DNA from: Lachnospiraceae bacterium
Lineage (GTDB): Bacteria; Bacillota; Clostridia; Lachnospirales; Lachnospiraceae
DNA length: 64,000 bases
Reading direction: 5' to 3'
NCBI GenBank assembly: GCA_910575035.1
Contig: CAJTDL010000009.1
Coordinates: 1-64,000, forward strand
Positions 38,505-46,325 of this stretch are shown in pieces. Below the pieces are notes generated by a model that searched no databases, was not told the DNA's origin, and saw nothing but the letters and a program-made list of their open reading frames with translations. The translations under genes were made by a program, and so were the position numbers. Within the stretch, counting starts at the first letter, position 1. Each line of letters opens with the position of its first letter.

Positions 38505-38853
38505 ATTAATAGAGACTCCATAGTGGTCTACTGGATGTGTTGTGCTCCACTGTGCAATTTAGCATTCTTATCCTCCCACCTTTTACTGTAACTAATAAAT
38601 TCGCTGTACCAAAATAACAGGGGATAATACACCCTTCTCCTACTAGATTGTTTTTACCGATTTTGCCAATAACTGATATGGAAAATATTTGCAAGAATTG
38701 CTTGAAAAATACACAAAGATATGTAATAATAGCAATGAGCATTTTGCTCGTGCAAATCCATACCATATTGGGTTTGTTCTTACATATTACGGAGGCCTGT
38801 CCGATGGTGCGCCAACACCGTTTGAGGACAGGTCTTTTTGTTGCCTGATGATA
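38505..38853. other. Untranslated region with 5' hairpin
   Basis: CCTGTCC and GGACAGG pair around 23 bases (about 38793-38826), followed on the plus strand by TCTTTTTG. Read leftward it is a stem near the 5' end of the transcript from the promoter at 38854-38882; read rightward it is terminator-like. A 56-codon hydrophobic frame (38678-38848, plus) runs through this hairpin and has no ribosome site. Confidence 0.45.
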
Positions 38854-38882
38854 AGTATAATGTAGTCATTGTGGTTTGTCAA
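38854..38882 (-). promoter_or_regulatory. Consensus sigma-A promoter
   Basis: TTGACA (38877-38882), 17 bases, TATACT (38854-38859), reading leftward toward the 85-residue, cold-shock and helicase genes. Confidence 0.8.
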
Positions 38883-38890
38883 CATTTTTC

Positions 38891-38904
38891 AAAACATATG
38901 TTCG
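38891..38904 (-). promoter_or_regulatory. LexA-box-like operator
   Basis: CGAACATATGTTTT on the minus strand matches the Firmicutes SOS box CGAAC-N4-GTTCG in 12 of 14 positions. It lies 8 bases upstream of the -35 box. Confidence 0.55.
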
Positions 38905-38917
38905 ATTCTTATGTTAT

Positions 38918-39023
38918 AAAAAAACGCCACCAGATTCCTTTTGCCCATTGGTAGCTTTAAACCCAAAAGCCCTATTAAATTTTCAAAGTTCAGTGCTACT
39001 GTGAAATACATTTCCTTTAACAT
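38918..39023 (-). ncRNA. Candidate small RNA of about 105 nt
   Basis: A promoter at 39030-39058 (TTGACA, 17 bases, TATCAT) points leftward to a hairpin GCTACCA with TGGTGGC followed by seven T at 38918-38924. No well-supported open frame lies between. Promoter and terminator about 100 bases apart imply a small RNA. Confidence 0.5.
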
Positions 39024-39029
39024 ACGGTA

Positions 39030-39058
39030 ATGATAGCATAGCCAAGACTAGTTGTCAA
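39030..39058 (-). promoter_or_regulatory. Promoter of the candidate small RNA
   Basis: TTGACA at 39053-39058 and TATCAT at 39030-39035 with a 17-base spacer. Confidence 0.65.
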
Positions 39059-39064
39059 TACTAT

Positions 39065-39091
39065 TTAGCACTCTTTTTAAATGAGTGCTGA
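39065..39091. promoter_or_regulatory. CIRCE-like operator (HrcA site)
   Basis: TTAGCACTC, nine bases, GAGTGCTGA: 17 of 18 bases of the CIRCE consensus TTAGCACTC-N9-GAGTGCTAA. It lies 6 bases upstream of the small-RNA promoter. No groESL or hrcA-dnaK operon is near. Confidence 0.75.
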
Positions 39092-39261
39092 TAATTTCAG
39101 AAAATTTCTCTTCTATTATTATATTCGCTCTATTTCTGAATTGATATAAACCAGCCCATCACTCAAACTTCCCCTTTCCTTGATGTTCAGCAAGGTTACA
39201 GAGATTCCATCTTGGCCTTTCTGTGAATGATCCCTTCCAAATTCTCCATAATATTTTATGA

Positions 39262-39290
39262 TTGTCATATCTTGTCAGTTATGGTAGAAT
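39262..39290 (+). promoter_or_regulatory. Toxin promoter, copy 1
   Basis: TTGTCA, 17 bases, TAGAAT, about 72 bases before the toxin start. The same layout occurs at 42754-42782. Confidence 0.65.
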
Positions 39291-39362
39291 ATACCCAATC
39301 AGTGTAGGCAGTATGGGGATAGCTCCTCGGTTGCCCTTTTCGGAAACGGAAAGGGGGTTACT

Positions 39363-39446
39363 ATGAACACGTTGGAAATATTGACGTTACTCTTGGTGGT
39401 ATTCGCCGCCTTAACTTACATAGATAATCACAACAGCCGGAAATAG
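39363..39446 (+). CDS. Type I toxin peptide, copy 1 (27 residues)
   Basis: MNTLEILTLLLVVFAALTYI followed by a polar basic tail DNHNSRK: a single membrane helix with charged end, as in TxpA/BsrG/holin-like type I toxins. AAGGGGG precedes the ATG. A convergent antisense promoter and terminator lie just downstream. It would act by membrane damage when the antisense RNA is lost. Copy 2 at 42856 shares nearly all hydrophobic positions. Confidence 0.75.
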   Translation: MNTLEILTLLLVVFAALTYIDNHNSRK

Positions 39447-39450
39447 ACAG

Positions 39451-39562
39451 AAAAAAGCTATCCTCTACGGCAATAGGGGATAGCTTGTGTAACTTATAAA
39501 CTCAGTTCACATAAGTTTCCGTCTAGGGTAATGGGGACGTTCCAATATCTCCGTTACCTTCT
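39451..39562 (-). ncRNA. Antitoxin antisense RNA, copy 1
   Basis: Promoter TTGAAA (39592-39597), 17 bases, TATAAT (39569-39574) reads leftward. A hairpin at 39455-39486 (AGCTATCCCCTA with TAGAGGATAGCT) followed by TTTTTT ends it. The RNA would pair with the 3' part of the toxin mRNA. Confidence 0.65.
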
Positions 39563-39568
39563 ACGCTG

Positions 39569-39597
39569 ATTATAAACGATTCACTACGTAATTTCAA
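39569..39597 (-). promoter_or_regulatory. Antisense RNA promoter, copy 1
   Basis: TTGAAA, 17-base spacer, perfect TATAAT. The -35 box overlaps the stop of ParB-like fragment 2. Confidence 0.7.
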
Positions 39598-39738
39598 GTG
39601 AAAAGTTTAGAAAATGGGGATGTTTCGGCATCCTCATTTTTTATTAAACTAGCTGATAGTTTTCCTTCATCCCAATTAGCAAAATCATCTGGTGTGATGG
39701 AGTCTTTGTTGTCTACGATATATTTCTCTTTTCTGTTA
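39594..39738 (-). pseudogene. ParB-like gene fragment 2
   Basis: Reads NRKEKYIVDNKDSITPDDFA then NWDEGKLSASLIKNEDAETS to PFSKLFT and stop. The end matches fragment 3 at 43068 almost residue for residue, so the toxin-antitoxin locus and this tail are duplicated together. Confidence 0.65.
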
Positions 39739-39760
39739 CATATTTTTAATCAATAGAGTC

Positions 39761-40705
39761 TTATCTTCTTAACATACTATTTATCAATAGTATCATTTTA
39801 TCTTTAAATCTTTTTACTTTTATAGGTGATAAATCATAATCATAATATCTCCATAATTTAATATCAAATGGTGCATCTTGCCCATCTTCTTTCCTAATTA
39901 AAATTACACGCTTGCCTAAAGTATGTGCTATTCCTATTTCATAAAATACATTAGCATTATGAATTGTTATATCTGCTATTACAATTTCAGCTTTATTAAT
40001 TTCCCGCCATATATCATCAACAATTACTGAAGGCTCAAATAAATTATCACCTCTAATTAATTTACATTTTGTCATATCTGCAATATCCTGAATAACATCA
40101 AATGTATCATTAGACCACCCTTCTCTAAATGGCATAATAAGAAAAATGGAATTTGGTATTATACAATAATCAATATTTCCGAATACGGGTTCTACAATCA
40201 TCTTTGTTCTCCGTCTTAATATTTCTTCTGTAATTTTTTGATGCATTTTACATCTATTAATAACAATCTGCTTTTTATTAATGCATTTATTATTAGATTT
40301 AGCTAAATATTTCTCATATAATGATAGTGTATTATCAATATATGTCAAATACCCTTCTTTACTCCATGATTGCTCTGACTCATAATTAGCTTCCCAGTAC
40401 ATATTTTTTCTTTTTACTTTAAAACTTTTTAATATTGTTTCCTTAACACAAGTTATTTCACTTTTATCACATGAAGTAAAAACAATTAATCTATCAAAAT
40501 AAGGAAGCCCCAATCTTACAGCCTTAAATATTTTATCTATTACAAGTTTTTGAACGATACTTTCTAAATTGGGATCATATCTTTCAATGTTGCCATAAAG
40601 AAAAGCAACCCAAAATCCATCAATCCCCTTTTGATAAAACCTTTTTGGATCATAATACTCTTTATTATATATATCTAACCAATATTTGCTTTTTAATATA
40701 TGCAA
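39761..40705 (-). CDS. TIR-like / deoxyribosyltransferase-fold protein
   Basis: 314 residues, cytoplasmic. The N-terminal 170 residues are unrecognised and Tyr/Lys-rich. The C-terminal 140 have the Rossmann-like pattern SIFLIMPFREGWSND, then NKAEIVIADITIHNANVFYE and IGIAHTLGKRVILIRKEDGQ. This is the nucleoside 2-deoxyribosyltransferase/TIR-like fold common in anti-phage effectors. The conserved Asp-x-Thr and NVFYE-G are present. With a TIR gene upstream and between duplicated toxin loci, a defence role is likely but inferred. No ribosome site is strong. Confidence 0.65.
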   Translation of the reverse strand: MHILKSKYWLDIYNKEYYDPKRFYQKGIDGFWVAFLYGNIERYDPNLESIVQKLVIDKIFKAVRLGLPYFDRLIVFTSCDKSEITCVKETILKSFKVKRKNMYWEANYESEQSWSKEGYLTYIDNTLSLYEKYLAKSNNKCINKKQIVINRCKMHQKITEEILRRRTKMIVEPVFGNIDYCIIPNSIFLIMPFREGWSNDTFDVIQDIADMTKCKLIRGDNLFEPSVIVDDIWREINKAEIVIADITIHNANVFYEIGIAHTLGKRVILIRKEDGQDAPFDIKLWRYYDYDLSPIKVKRFKDKMILLINSMLRR

Positions 40706-40948
40706 TCTATGTCACTCCTGATCAGAACAGGTTGTTTAAATCTTTGTCATCTAAAATAAGAAACTTTAATCCCATACCCTATGCCCTTCTCAAGATACTA
40801 ATAATATCTGAAAGTTTTAGATGTCTGCACTTCTCAGCAACAGCAATCTTTTAGACAAAAGGTAGGTTATACCTTTTAGATATATAATCAATATAATAAT
40901 ATTCTAAAGGATTTTGACACTTTTAGAAGCACTTACAAATACCTAATC

Positions 40949-41899
40949 TCATTTTCTATTATAGTATGCATACGATTCCCTTTTCACTTTGTTATATTTT
41001 GAATTTAAAGAATTACCAGGAGTATAAGGTCTATCTAAAAATTCTACTTCCCATTTTGTATTCGGTCTAAAAATATCTTTTGCCAAAATCAAATTCTGGA
41101 CATCTGAAATAACAACATATCTTCCTGTTTCCTTCTCCTTTATAATCCATGTCTCCAAATATTTATATGGTTGAACTTTTCCATTCAAAATAAAAAACAC
41201 GCTATCTAAAACATCACATATCCTTAACGAAGGTTTTATTTTTATATACTCAATGACTTTATTCCCATTACTATTCCTAAACTCCAACAGCACCTCATAT
41301 TCTTTCTGAAACCCAACGGCATTAAATGCCATTGAATTTAATATCAATTCAAAATAATTATCTATCTTTTCAGATAACAGATCATATGGAGCTTCCTTTA
41401 CAATTTCTTCTATTTCTTTATAGCAATCTCGCATCTGATCTATTTTTTCTGAAACATAATCTTTAAAAACTTCTTCATCATACATAATATCATAAGAATC
41501 AAGGACTTTTTTCAAAAAAATATTTGCCTCATCTATTTTCGAAAAACTAAAGATTTGTTTCTGTTGCAACGGAATTGAGACCTCATTAATATTGATTAAA
41601 AATTTCAAAGGAATTAGTTTTGTGTTTTCCAATGCCTCAGCATATCCACTTTCATACAATATCCATGGATTATTATTACTGTTAGGTGTTATCAATGATA
41701 CCACTGCTTGGCTATTCCTTAAATTCTTCAATATTGCCTGAAACCAATTATCACCAGCCAGAAAACCTCCACTTACATCTCGATCACTTGAAAACCATAT
41801 ATTTATTTGATTTAATGATATTTTTCTTATTATATTTGCCAACACTTCAACAAGTTCTTTGTCATAACTTGAATGACTAATAAAAAGATTTTTCTCCAT
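40949..41899 (-). CDS. TIR-domain protein with unusual C-terminal region
   Basis: 316 residues. TIR domain at 1-140: KNLFISHSSYDKELVEVLAN, then INIWFSSDRDV, and the catalytic-type Glu in NNPWILYESGYAEAL. Bacterial TIR domains cleave NAD or make signalling nucleotides. Residues 160-316 form a second, mostly beta domain with IKPSLRICDVLDSVFFILNG and WIIKEKETGRYVVISDVQNL, not recognised. It may be a sensor or ligand domain. The next leftward gene is the TIR-like protein, 243 bases on. Confidence 0.75.
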   Translation of the reverse strand: MEKNLFISHSSYDKELVEVLANIIRKISLNQINIWFSSDRDVSGGFLAGDNWFQAILKNLRNSQAVVSLITPNSNNNPWILYESGYAEALENTKLIPLKFLININEVSIPLQQKQIFSFSKIDEANIFLKKVLDSYDIMYDEEVFKDYVSEKIDQMRDCYKEIEEIVKEAPYDLLSEKIDNYFELILNSMAFNAVGFQKEYEVLLEFRNSNGNKVIEYIKIKPSLRICDVLDSVFFILNGKVQPYKYLETWIIKEKETGRYVVISDVQNLILAKDIFRPNTKWEVEFLDRPYTPGNSLNSKYNKVKRESYAYYNRK

Positions 41900-42058
41900 G
41901 CACCCTCCCTAATAGTACGAAAAATCAGATCATACTTCAATTTTTATAAAAATACTGCTCAAACCTTCCTATGAAAAAGATAATCCTTTCTTATAACTAA
42001 AAGATTTGTACCTTTATCATTTATATTTGTAACCATATGTCATCATGGTTCTTTATTT

Positions 42059-42379
42059 TCACTCTTTGCACATTATAACTCCATATTTACAATAGCCATC
42101 TTTTTCCAAATTCTTTATCATCTTTTCTATGTTAAATATTTCATTTTCTGATAAATCTGTATAAACAGCAACAATAGGAACTATTTTTTCACTTTTATGT
42201 ATTTTCTGCAATACCCAACTGCACAGTTCTTCAATATTTTTATTATTCGGATTTATAACATAGGAATCATGCACATTAAAGCGTCCCTTCCCATAAATGA
42301 CTATAAATGAATCCTTATATTTTTCCTTAATGGCATCTAATATTTTAGATTTTCCTGGTCGCCCTTTTAATACCAACAT
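42059..42379 (-). CDS. Small protein with P-loop-like start
   Basis: 106 residues beginning MLVLKGRPGKSKILDAIKEK. GRPGKS resembles a shortened Walker A, and IVPIVAVYTDL could be a Walker B strand, but spacing is off. It may be a remnant of an ATPase or a self-standing helper of the TIR genes 160 bases downstream. Confidence 0.45.
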   Translation of the reverse strand: MLVLKGRPGKSKILDAIKEKYKDSFIVIYGKGRFNVHDSYVINPNNKNIEELCSWVLQKIHKSEKIVPIVAVYTDLSENEIFNIEKMIKNLEKDGYCKYGVIMCKE

Positions 42380-42753
42380 ATTTCCCTATCCTCAGTTCTT
42401 TTAGATTATATTATTATACCATCCTGTTTACTTACTTGCCATAATCCCTGCTCCTTTATTCCACGCAAAATCGACAAAATTTCCTATTATGTCGTAATAT
42501 CTACCTCTCGTGATGCAATAGTGATTCTATCATGCAAGATTGTAAAACAGATTCTTTGAAATCACCTATATTTCTTGCAAAAAAATATCCCATTTTATTA
42601 TTCATAACATCCATTAGATTATTATATAATAAGTTAAGCCATCCCAGCACCCGGACTGGCTCTTTCCTTGATATCTCTCAAGCGATACATAAGCTGCCAA
42701 CGCCTCCCCACCTTCTACTATGTCATTTTTCTGCTAAAATATTTATTTTATGA

Positions 42754-42782
42754 TTGTCGTATTATGTCGAATATGCTAAAAT
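42754..42782 (+). promoter_or_regulatory. Toxin promoter, copy 2
   Basis: TTGTCG, 17 bases, TAAAAT. Same position relative to the toxin start as in copy 1. Confidence 0.6.
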
Positions 42783-42855
42783 ATAACATAGTCAGATTAG
42801 AACAACGTAGGGATAGTCTGGTGGTTGCCTTTCTGGGAACAGGAAGGAGGTACAT

Positions 42856-42936
42856 ATGGATACATTAGAAGTTTTGACGTTACTGTTGGTTATATTCGCA
42901 GCATTATCATATATTGACAACCACCACAAAAAGTAA
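42856..42936 (+). CDS. Type I toxin peptide, copy 2 (26 residues)
   Basis: MDTLEVLTLLLVIFAALSYI then DNHHKK. One membrane helix with a basic tail. AAGGAGG stands 6 bases before the ATG. The upstream leader (GGGATAG...GGTTGCC) matches copy 1, so leader, peptide and antisense unit were duplicated as one block. Confidence 0.75.
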   Translation: MDTLEVLTLLLVIFAALSYIDNHHKK

Positions 42937-43042
42937 AATGGCTACCTCCTACGCCCATAGGAGATAGCCAGTGGATATAACTAATACCATTTAGTTTCCG
43001 ATGGCAATCATCGGACACGGCAAATATCCTTTGATCGCTTCT
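42926..43042 (-). ncRNA. Antitoxin antisense RNA, copy 2
   Basis: Promoter at 43049-43077 reads leftward. The hairpin at 42940-42969 (GGCTATCTCCTA with TAGGAGGTAGCC) followed by ATTTTACTTTTT would end it. It overlaps the toxin 3' end. Confidence 0.6.
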
Positions 43043-43048
43043 AATCTG

Positions 43049-43077
43049 ATTATAAATGATTCCTTGCCTATTTGCAA
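43049..43077 (-). promoter_or_regulatory. Antisense RNA promoter, copy 2
   Basis: TTGCAA (43072-43077), 17 bases, TATAAT (43049-43054). It overlaps the stop region of ParB-like fragment 3. Confidence 0.7.
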
Positions 43078-43433
43078 GAGAAAAATTTAGGGAATGGGGA
43101 TGTTTCGGCATCCTCATTTTTTATTGAACTAGCTGATAGCCTTCCCTCATCCCAATCTGCAAAATCCTCTGGTGTGAGGGTAGAGCGGTTATCAGAGATA
43201 AATTTTTCTTTGCGGTATGTATCTTTACCACCTATACCTAGCTTATGTGCAACTACTTCATCTGTACGTTGCGGTATGTCCGAATTTAGACGAACCGTAT
43301 CACTTCCAAATTGAGTAGCAGCTTTTCTCTTTTCAGCTTTCAAGCTCTCAATTCTTTCCAATCTCCTGGCATATTCAACTCTTTCTGATTTAGAGAAATC
43401 CTTCCTGGTTTCGTTTTCTGAAACGCCAACCAT
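43068..43433 (-). pseudogene. ParB-like gene fragment 3 (longest)
   Basis: 121 residues. SKSERVEYARRLERIESLKA, then QRTDEVVAHKLGIGGKDTYR, KEKFISDNRSTLTPEDFADW and DEGRLSAS form the middle-to-C-terminal part of ParB/RepB-type DNA-binding proteins of clostridial mobile elements. The ParB N-terminal nuclease domain is absent. The tail SIKNEDAETSPFPKFFSCK is also in fragment 2. It is probably the residue of a once complete partition-type gene. Confidence 0.6.
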
Positions 43434-43657
43434 ATCAAAAAGCCTTTTATAGTTGTAAGATTGCGTTCTTTAACGGTATTATATGAAAGTTATGGCAATT
43501 CTGCCATAAGCTTTGAAGCACCATTCCCATATTCCTTACCCATTTTCGATTGCCTTTTTTGCCTGCTTCCCATAAAATGGTCTGTCCTTCTCAGCAACTG
43601 CAATCCTTTGGATACAGTAGATGTTATGTTTTTTCTAATCGTATTAATTCATACCTG

Positions 43658-43975
43658 TTACATCTTTTCAATTGCAATTCCATAGCCAAGCGCACTCAAA
43701 AGGTTACAGAATGCCTGCAATGAAGGGCTATGCTCATTCTTTTCTATTCTTGAAATAGCTTGCTGCCTATTGCCCGTCATTTCTGCCAGCTGTTTTTGTG
43801 ACAAGTTTTGTTCCTTCCTTATATTTACCATTTGGTCAACTAACTCTTTTTCTTTGTTTGAGACAATAAAGGTAGGTGCTGGCATTTTTTCCTTCAGCAC
43901 TATGGGAATGTTCCCTTTTTCAATTTCAACCGCCTCCAATAACCCTTGCATAGTATCGTCAAAAAAATTACCCAT
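43658..43975 (-). CDS. HigA-type antitoxin, XRE family
   Basis: 105 residues. The C-terminal HTH (MVNIRKEQNLSQKQLAEMTG, NRQQAISRIEKNEHSPSLQA) is a standard XRE domain, and the N-terminal 40 residues probably bind the toxin. It begins one base after the toxin gene, so toxin-first order as in HigBA. It would repress the operon and neutralise the partner. Confidence 0.85.
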   Translation of the reverse strand: MGNFFDDTMQGLLEAVEIEKGNIPIVLKEKMPAPTFIVSNKEKELVDQMVNIRKEQNLSQKQLAEMTGNRQQAISRIEKNEHSPSLQAFCNLLSALGYGIAIEKM

Positions 43976-43976
43976 G

Positions 43977-44306
43977 TTATCCCTCCTTCAGAATCTTCAC
44001 GACTGCCTTAAACGCTTTCTTTTCGTCTTCTGTCAAATCATCTTTTTCATTTTTCGTATATACATTTATAAAGTATATGGTTTCCTTTAACTCAATATCT
44101 ACATATATTACCCTACCACCACCACGCTCCCCTTTGCTCTCTAATGGTATACGGATCTTCCTGATGCCGCCAGTTCCCTGGATAGCATCCCCTGCTTTAG
44201 GATTTTCCAACAATATATTCTCTAAATCCCTCAGATTTTCATCTGTCAGCCCCAACTCTTTCCACTTTTTAGTAAATATCGGCACTTCTATAAATGTATG
44301 TTTCAT
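43977..44306 (-). CDS. RelE/HigB-type mRNA interferase toxin
   Basis: 109 residues of RelE fold: KKWKELGLTDENLRDLENIL, NPKAGDAIQGTGGIRKIRIP, then GGGRVIYVDIELKETIYFIN and YTKNEKDDLTEDEKKAF. This is the pattern of RelE/HigB toxins that cut mRNA on the ribosome. An AGGGAGGAAC site precedes it. Paired with the downstream XRE antitoxin. Confidence 0.85.
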   Translation of the reverse strand: MKHTFIEVPIFTKKWKELGLTDENLRDLENILLENPKAGDAIQGTGGIRKIRIPLESKGERGGGRVIYVDIELKETIYFINVYTKNEKDDLTEDEKKAFKAVVKILKEG

Positions 44307-44510
44307 TCTCTTTTGTTCCTCCCTTTAGTCCTATATACGGGATACAACAAATTTATTGTATTATCAAGTGACTTTAATAATCAACTTATAATAATATATA
44401 ATGCCAATCGGATTTGTTGGAACAAGCTCATAAGAGTATTCCACGAGTGGTTGTCTTTCCTTCTTTTTCCTTAAACTAATATTCATTTTCAAACCCTTAG
44501 ATTTTTAATT

Positions 44511-44750
44511 TTATAAACCTTTGCGTTTTCGATATTCAGCCATCTCTTTTATTTCTTGCTCATAATCAATATCCGTCAATCTACAAAACTCAGCATCCGA
44601 AATATGATACTCATCACGAAAAATATCCATCCTATATTTCCAATGATTATACCGTATTTCTCTCAATTCAGGATCTTGTATCCTACTAATTTCTTCATTG
44701 TTTAGTGTTTTCTTAAATTGCTCTTCAATAGTTAAATATTCATTCTCCAT
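44511..44750 (-). CDS. Hypothetical protein, 79 residues
   Basis: Begins MENEYLTIEEQFKKTLNNEE and ends EIKEMAEYRKRKGL; charged and helical. I chose ATG 44750 because AAAAGGAGAG lies upstream; a longer frame to 44783 lacks a site. ISDAEFCRLTDIDYEQ could be a short HTH. Unknown. Confidence 0.55.
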   Translation of the reverse strand: MENEYLTIEEQFKKTLNNEEISRIQDPELREIRYNHWKYRMDIFRDEYHISDAEFCRLTDIDYEQEIKEMAEYRKRKGL

Positions 44751-44848
44751 ATATAAATACTCTCCTTTTAAAATTGTAGACAATCTGGCTTGAGCTTACC
44801 CTGGAACCAAAATACCACCATTCTTTCTTAATAACTAGCCTTTTATTG

Positions 44849-45295
44849 TTATATTCTACATACTTCTTTCAAATATTTAACCACTTTTCCATTAGCTATC
44901 TTTACATCAACTTCAGGTAATATTTCTTCTATATAATCTTTTATTGAAACCTTTTCTTGGTTTATTTTGATTTCAATATCCGTCTTTTGGGTTAATTCTC
45001 CATTACTTAATTTGTCTAATAAAATTATTAACTGTGCCTTTTCATCATCACTTATTTTATCAAAAATTTCTACCATTTCTAAGGATTTTTTAGCTATTTT
45101 ATAACTCCTTTTTTCAATTTCTTTATCAAAATCACTATCTAATTTGAATTTCTTACCTTCTTTATGGATTAAATTTTTTTGAGACTGTTTTAAAGATAAT
45201 ATGTATGCATGTTTTATTAATTCCTTTTGATAGTCATCATCTAATTTTGCAAACAACAATACTAATTCTTTTATTTTATCTGGATCAATATTCAT
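44849..45295 (-). CDS. Hypothetical helical protein, 148 residues
   Basis: Begins MNIDPDKIKELVLLFAKLDD, starts at ATG 45295 (GGAGGG upstream). Lys/Glu/Asp-rich, with FAKLDDDYQKELIKHAYILS resembling short proteins annotated beside XRE regulators. No catalytic motif. Unknown function. Confidence 0.55.
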   Translation of the reverse strand: MNIDPDKIKELVLLFAKLDDDYQKELIKHAYILSLKQSQKNLIHKEGKKFKLDSDFDKEIEKRSYKIAKKSLEMVEIFDKISDDEKAQLIILLDKLSNGELTQKTDIEIKINQEKVSIKDYIEEILPEVDVKIANGKVVKYLKEVCRI

Positions 45296-45435
45296 ATCGC
45301 CCTCCATTCACAACAACCAATACAAACCCCTATATCATCTTATTATTTCTCCCATTATATATCTGTTTACAGGTTTTTCATAACACGTTTAATGTCAAGA
45401 ATCTCCAATCAAAATAGATAATCATAAGGGCTGCT

Positions 45436-45750
45436 TTACCTCCTTTCCCAATCCCCCAAATATTCTGATGTAAGATATTCTTTGTTATCTACGATGTATT
45501 CATTCTTATGATATGTGTCACGAGATCAAATCCCTATCTTTTTAGCAACAGTTTCGTCTGTTCTAAGGTTGTCAGAATTCTGACAACCTTTACCTCCATC
45601 AGACATCCTGTTCCTTGCTTTTAGTCTCTCAATCCGTTCTAGCCTTCTTGCATAATCAACCATTTCTGACCTTGATAAAGGTTTTTTTTCTTCATTTTCT
45701 GAAACTTCTAAGTTCAACTGATGTTCTGCATTTAATCCTAAAAAAATGCC
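45436..45750 (-). pseudogene. ParB-like gene fragment 4
   Basis: Reads LGLNAEHQLNLEVSENEEKK, SRSEMVDYARRLERIERLKA, TDETVAKKIGI, then an in-frame stop at 45526, and continues SRDTYHKNEYIVDNKEYLTS to a second stop at 45436. A 22-bp palindrome centred on TCAGAATTCTGA lies within it (45574-45597). Confidence 0.65.
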
Positions 45751-46064
45751 TTCACATATGCCAATGTCTTATCTAACAAATCCTCTGGCATCTTCTCCAC
45801 AAACTGTATATTTCTACTGACAACATCCAAGCACTTCATATGTTCTGTCAATATCACACCTGTTGTTTTTGTACGGTTATCCAATGGAATATGCAATGGA
45901 AACTTATTACTTGTATTCGTAATTGGACACACTACAGCAAATTTAGTCCTCATGAAAAACTGTTCATTACTTATAACCATCCCAGGTCTTCTTCCCGTTT
46001 GCTCATGTCCAGATTGTGGGCTAAAATCCAAGAATACAACATCACCTTGTTTAGGATTATACAT
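45738..46064 (-). CDS. mazF: MazF-type endoribonuclease toxin
   Basis: 108 residues beginning MYNPKQGDVVFLDFSPQSGH. EQTGRRPGMVISN and VCPITNTSNKFPLHIPL are the MazF/PemK fold; the catalytic Arg (GRRP) and Thr (ITNT) are present. It cuts mRNA at short sequences. The ATG overlaps the antitoxin stop (TAATG), so translation is coupled. A GTG two codons earlier is possible. Confidence 0.9.
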   Translation of the reverse strand: MYNPKQGDVVFLDFSPQSGHEQTGRRPGMVISNEQFFMRTKFAVVCPITNTSNKFPLHIPLDNRTKTTGVILTEHMKCLDVVSRNIQFVEKMPEDLLDKTLAYVKAFF

Positions 46065-46309
46065 TACCACACTTCCTTTCCAACAGGAGAACCCCAGTCA
46101 AATTCCTCGGCCTCATATTCTCCGTCATAATCTTTGAATATTTCTTCTAATGTAAGTTCCTTTTTCTCTTTAACTTTTGTAATCACAATATTATCATTAA
46201 CTCTATTTAATTCTACAAGATCGTTCTCCCTCATTCCCAATGTCTCTAGGAATGCTTTTGGTATTCTTATCCCTTGTGAGTTTCCCCATTTCTGAATTGT
46301 TGCTTGCAT
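46064..46309 (-). CDS. mazE: MazE-type antitoxin
   Basis: 81 residues. QATIQKWGNSQGIRIPKAFL is the AbrB/MazE swapped-hairpin DNA-binding domain, and the acidic C-terminus (EIFKDYDGEYEAEEFDWGSP) is the toxin-binding tail. First gene of the mazEF pair and probable autorepressor. Confidence 0.9.
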   Translation of the reverse strand: MQATIQKWGNSQGIRIPKAFLETLGMRENDLVELNRVNDNIVITKVKEKKELTLEEIFKDYDGEYEAEEFDWGSPVGKEVW

Positions 46310-46325
46310 GAAATCATCTCCTATT

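Noticed and set aside
38678-38848. Hydrophobic 56-codon frame as a third type I toxin
   Set aside because: No ribosome site, and it reads through a terminator-like hairpin, so an intact message is unlikely.
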